Under the pieces are notes generated by a model. That model saw only the letters and a program-made list of their open reading frames with translations, did not search any database and was not told the DNA's origin. Positions 62,368 through 64,000 of a DNA stretch of 64,000 bases are shown here, piece by piece. This DNA is from Chryseobacterium shigense. GTDB lineage: Bacteria > Bacteroidota > Bacteroidia > Flavobacteriales > Weeksellaceae. Numbering within the stretch: the stretch's first letter is position 1; each line of letters opens with the position of its first letter. The position numbers and the translations under genes are program-made. The stretch spans positions 13,642 to 77,641 of the forward strand of contig NZ_JACHLC010000008.1 in the NCBI RefSeq assembly GCF_014207845.1. The letters run 5' to 3'.

Positions 62368-62375
62368 CAAAAATA
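62368..62375 (-). promoter_or_regulatory. -7 promoter box of the glycosyltransferase run, 4 bases from ATG
   Basis: Minus strand TATTTTTG, last G at 62368, start codon A at 62363. Third example of the 4-base geometry. Confidence 0.5.
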
Positions 62376-62396
62376 AAAATTTCATAATTAAATTTA

Positions 62397-62404
62397 TATT
62401 TTTG
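62397..62404 (+). promoter_or_regulatory. -7 promoter box of the divergent glycosyltransferase gene
   Basis: TATTTTTG at 62397-62404, ending directly at the ATG at 62405. Only an ATG at 62423 lies far enough downstream to be used if this box is functional. Confidence 0.5.
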
Positions 62405-62422
62405 ATGCAAACCGTGACCGGA

Positions 62423-63502
62423 ATGCAAAAGAAAATTCTTATTGATGCCGAAAGATTAAAATATCCCAAGTCGGGAATTGCCAACGTATGTGTTTCATTA
62501 ATAAAGGGTCTGGACGAAAAAGACTCTGATTTTGAGTACACTTTTTACGGTCCGAAAAAAAATATACCACATACAAAAAAAAAATTTTCTGTCATCGACT
62601 GGAAGTTCTGGCAGAAGAAAATTCCATTCACCACAAAGGCTTTTTCTCTTATTCATACTGTACATCAGCTTTCGGATTATTTTCACGTTGTAAAGAAAGG
62701 CCAGAAGAAGGTGGTTACCCTTCATGATCTTAATTTTTTGCATGACAGCAGTTCAGAACGGAAAGTAAAAAAAAGCATAAAACTTGTTCAGAAAAATATC
62801 GGAAATGCAGATGCTGTAGTTTGTATATCTGAATTTGTAAAAGATGATTTTATGAAGAACAGGGCACTTTTTACTTTCAAAAAAGAGGTAAGGGTAGAAG
62901 TGATTTATAACGGGCTCATCTTTCCTGAAACCACAGAATTCAGCTCGCAGAATAAGTATAGCTTTATGGGAAAAAAATATATCCTTAATATCGGGGTGCT
63001 TTTTCCGAAAAAGAATCAGGAAGTGCTGCTTGATCTTATTTCCCGAAACGACAGGCATCTTGTACTGGTAACTTCTTCAGCAAAATCTGTCTATAAAGAA
63101 AAGTTTTTGGAAAAAATCAAAACTTTAGGCCTGGAAGAAAGAGTACATATTCTGGAAAACGTGGATAATAATGAAAAGTATTTTCTTCTACAGCACTGTG
63201 AATCATATTGTCATCCTTCACTGGCAGAAGGCTTTGGGATTCCGCCTGTGGAAGCAATGTATTTTGGGAAACCGGTTTTTTTAAGCAAACTGACGAGCCT
63301 TCCTGAGATCGGCGGCGATCTGGCTTTTTATTTTGATGATTTTTCAGCTGAACATATGCATCAGGTATATGCGTCAGGAATGCAGCTTTACAGTTCCAAA
63401 ACGGCAGAATATGCTTCACAGCTGAAAGAAAGGGCTGTAAAGTTCGGGTATCTGGAAATGGCAGATGCTTATGAAAACCTTTACAGTGATCTGCTGCGTT
63501 AA
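62423..63502 (+). CDS. Glycosyltransferase family 4 (group 1)
   Basis: 359 residues from the ATG at 62423 (MQKKILIDAERLKYPKSG); earlier starts at 62402 and 62405 lie inside or at the promoter box. GT-B fold: VVTLHDLNFLHDSS near 100-115, VEVIYNGLIFP, YILNIGVLFPKKNQEVLLD, and SLAEGFGIPPVEAMYFGKPVF near 268-288 with the EX7E glutamates. Predicted cytosolic sugar transferase. It is divergent from the minus-strand run and convergent with the deacetylase fragment, whose stop it overlaps by 4 bases. Confidence 0.92.
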   Translation: MQKKILIDAERLKYPKSGIANVCVSLIKGLDEKDSDFEYTFYGPKKNIPHTKKKFSVIDWKFWQKKIPFTTKAFSLIHTVHQLSDYFHVVKKGQKKVVTLHDLNFLHDSSSERKVKKSIKLVQKNIGNADAVVCISEFVKDDFMKNRALFTFKKEVRVEVIYNGLIFPETTEFSSQNKYSFMGKKYILNIGVLFPKKNQEVLLDLISRNDRHLVLVTSSAKSVYKEKFLEKIKTLGLEERVHILENVDNNEKYFLLQHCESYCHPSLAEGFGIPPVEAMYFGKPVFLSKLTSLPEIGGDLAFYFDDFSAEHMHQVYASGMQLYSSKTAEYASQLKERAVKFGYLEMADAYENLYSDLLR

Positions 63503-63921
63503 AGTCTGGTCTTTCCGAATTTCAATTTCCATTTAAAAACGGCAAAACTATCACCTCCTTTAATGTCAATTCTTTTGATCTCGAATTTATTTTTCCAAGG
63601 ATAATAATCGACATTATTGCCAATGCGTACTGCGGAAATAATTCCCGCTTTTTCAAGTATGGAAAAAAACTCCTTCTTCCGTGCTCCTTTTTTAGGAAAC
63701 TTGCCATAAGGATAGGCGAGAACTTTTGTAAAAGGAATTGCTTTTTCTTCCAGAGTACGGATATTCTGATGAATGTCATCCGCTGCTTCCTGTAATGAAA
63801 TTTGTGAGTAATTCCTGTGGGAATGGCTGTGCAATGCAATTTCAACAAATTCAGGATTAAGAGATCTGATTTCATCAAATGTCATCAGCTGGCGGTTTTC
63901 ATCAGCTATAATACTCCCCAA
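63499..63921 (-). pseudogene. Truncated polysaccharide deacetylase (NodB-like), N-terminal half lost
   Basis: The open frame is 140 codons from TTG at 63921. It contains the second NodB zinc motif HSHSHRNYS near residue 31, then LAYPYGKFPKKG near 67-78, RIGNNVDYY and FEIKRIDI, so it covers the second half of a NodB domain. The first motif (TFDDG, catalytic Asp) and about 70 preceding residues are missing. In-frame sequence above 63921 hits a TAA within six codons. It breaks off where the possible insertion-sequence tip begins. Probably inactive. Confidence 0.7.
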
Positions 63922-64000
63922 AATTAAGACAGTAATTTAAGATATGAAATTAGCAAAAAAAAGTTTAATTTTAACATCAAATAAGTTATGTCAACAAGGA
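63912..64000 (+). mobile_element. Possible insertion-sequence left end, continuing beyond the window
   Basis: TACTCCCCAAAATTAAGACA at 63912-63931 resembles the terminal inverted repeats of IS3-family elements, which often read CCCCAAAAA-TT-GACA. Directly after it, an ATG at 63944 opens a plus-strand frame (MKLAKKSLILTSNKLCQQG) that stays open to the window edge at 64000. The abrupt loss of the deacetylase frame at the same place supports an insertion. The match is by eye and the other end is outside the window. Confidence 0.45.
63944..64000 (+). CDS. Open frame running off the right edge, possible transposase start
   Basis: Nineteen codons beginning MKLAKKSLILTS and open at the edge. It would be the first gene of the suspected insertion sequence. 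There is too little sequence to assign a family. Confidence 0.3.
   Translation, partial: MKLAKKSLILTSNKLCQQG

Noticed and set aside
1-64000. tRNA or rRNA genes
   Set aside because: No cloverleaf-like or rRNA-like stretch was seen in any spacer by eye.

Overview
The window looks like a chromosomal segment of a Chryseobacterium-like member of the Flavobacteriales (Bacteroidota). The evidence is the many type IX secretion (T9SS) sorting domains, the lack of Shine-Dalgarno sites, the recurrent Bacteroidota -7 promoter box TAnnTTTG upstream of genes, the AT-rich spacers, the alternative GlmU-like enzyme, type B L31, and lineage-typical families (DUF3667, DUF4407, DUF4252, GIN). The genus is an inference. 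I saw no rRNA, tRNA or CRISPR array.

Layout. 1-6.8 kb (minus): an Omp85/BamA-like protein cut by the left edge, an SDR oxidoreductase, a spacer with two perfect DnaA boxes, and a run of two small secreted proteins, aroA, a MazG-like pyrophosphohydrolase and a beta-helix lipoprotein. 6.9-16 kb (plus): rpmE2, a GlmU-like enzyme, an ECF sigma factor operon with a putative anti-sigma partner and DUF4252/GIN surface proteins, guaB, and a secreted M43 metalloprotease with a T9SS tail. 16-30.3 kb (minus): a small KTSC gene, two secreted proteins, a two-gene unit made of a DUF4407 membrane protein and a Clp-like AAA+ protein fused to an FtsH-type M41 peptidase, then ruvC, a 2'-5' RNA ligase-like protein, a serine hydrolase, a DUF4353 protein coupled to a T9SS partner, a Dph6-like protein and a fused isobutyryl-CoA mutase. 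30.4-34.8 kb: small membrane proteins and the rplM-rpsI-rpsB cluster.

34.9-52.6 kb is one uninterrupted minus-strand block. It holds three small secreted paralogs, trmB, a carboxypeptidase-regulatory-like protein, four tandem giant IgGFc-binding-like T9SS type B proteins, and tsf. A fourth small paralog lies just beyond it on the plus strand. Flipping this block would join rpsB to tsf and put all four small paralogs in one co-directional array, which suggests an old inversion. 53.5-56.1 kb carries accA and gltX. 56.4-63.9 kb is a surface-polysaccharide locus with six glycosyltransferase-type genes. It ends in a polysaccharide deacetylase that has lost its N-terminal half next to what looks like the tip of an insertion sequence.

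The strongest candidate for an undescribed system is the DUF4407 plus AAA/M41 pair: a protease whose ATPase looks Clp-like, whose peptidase looks FtsH-like, and whose membrane anchor may be the separate partner protein. In many genes the promoter box overlaps the longest possible start codon, so I moved the start downstream; in three genes the box lies only four bases before ATG, predicting leaderless mRNAs.
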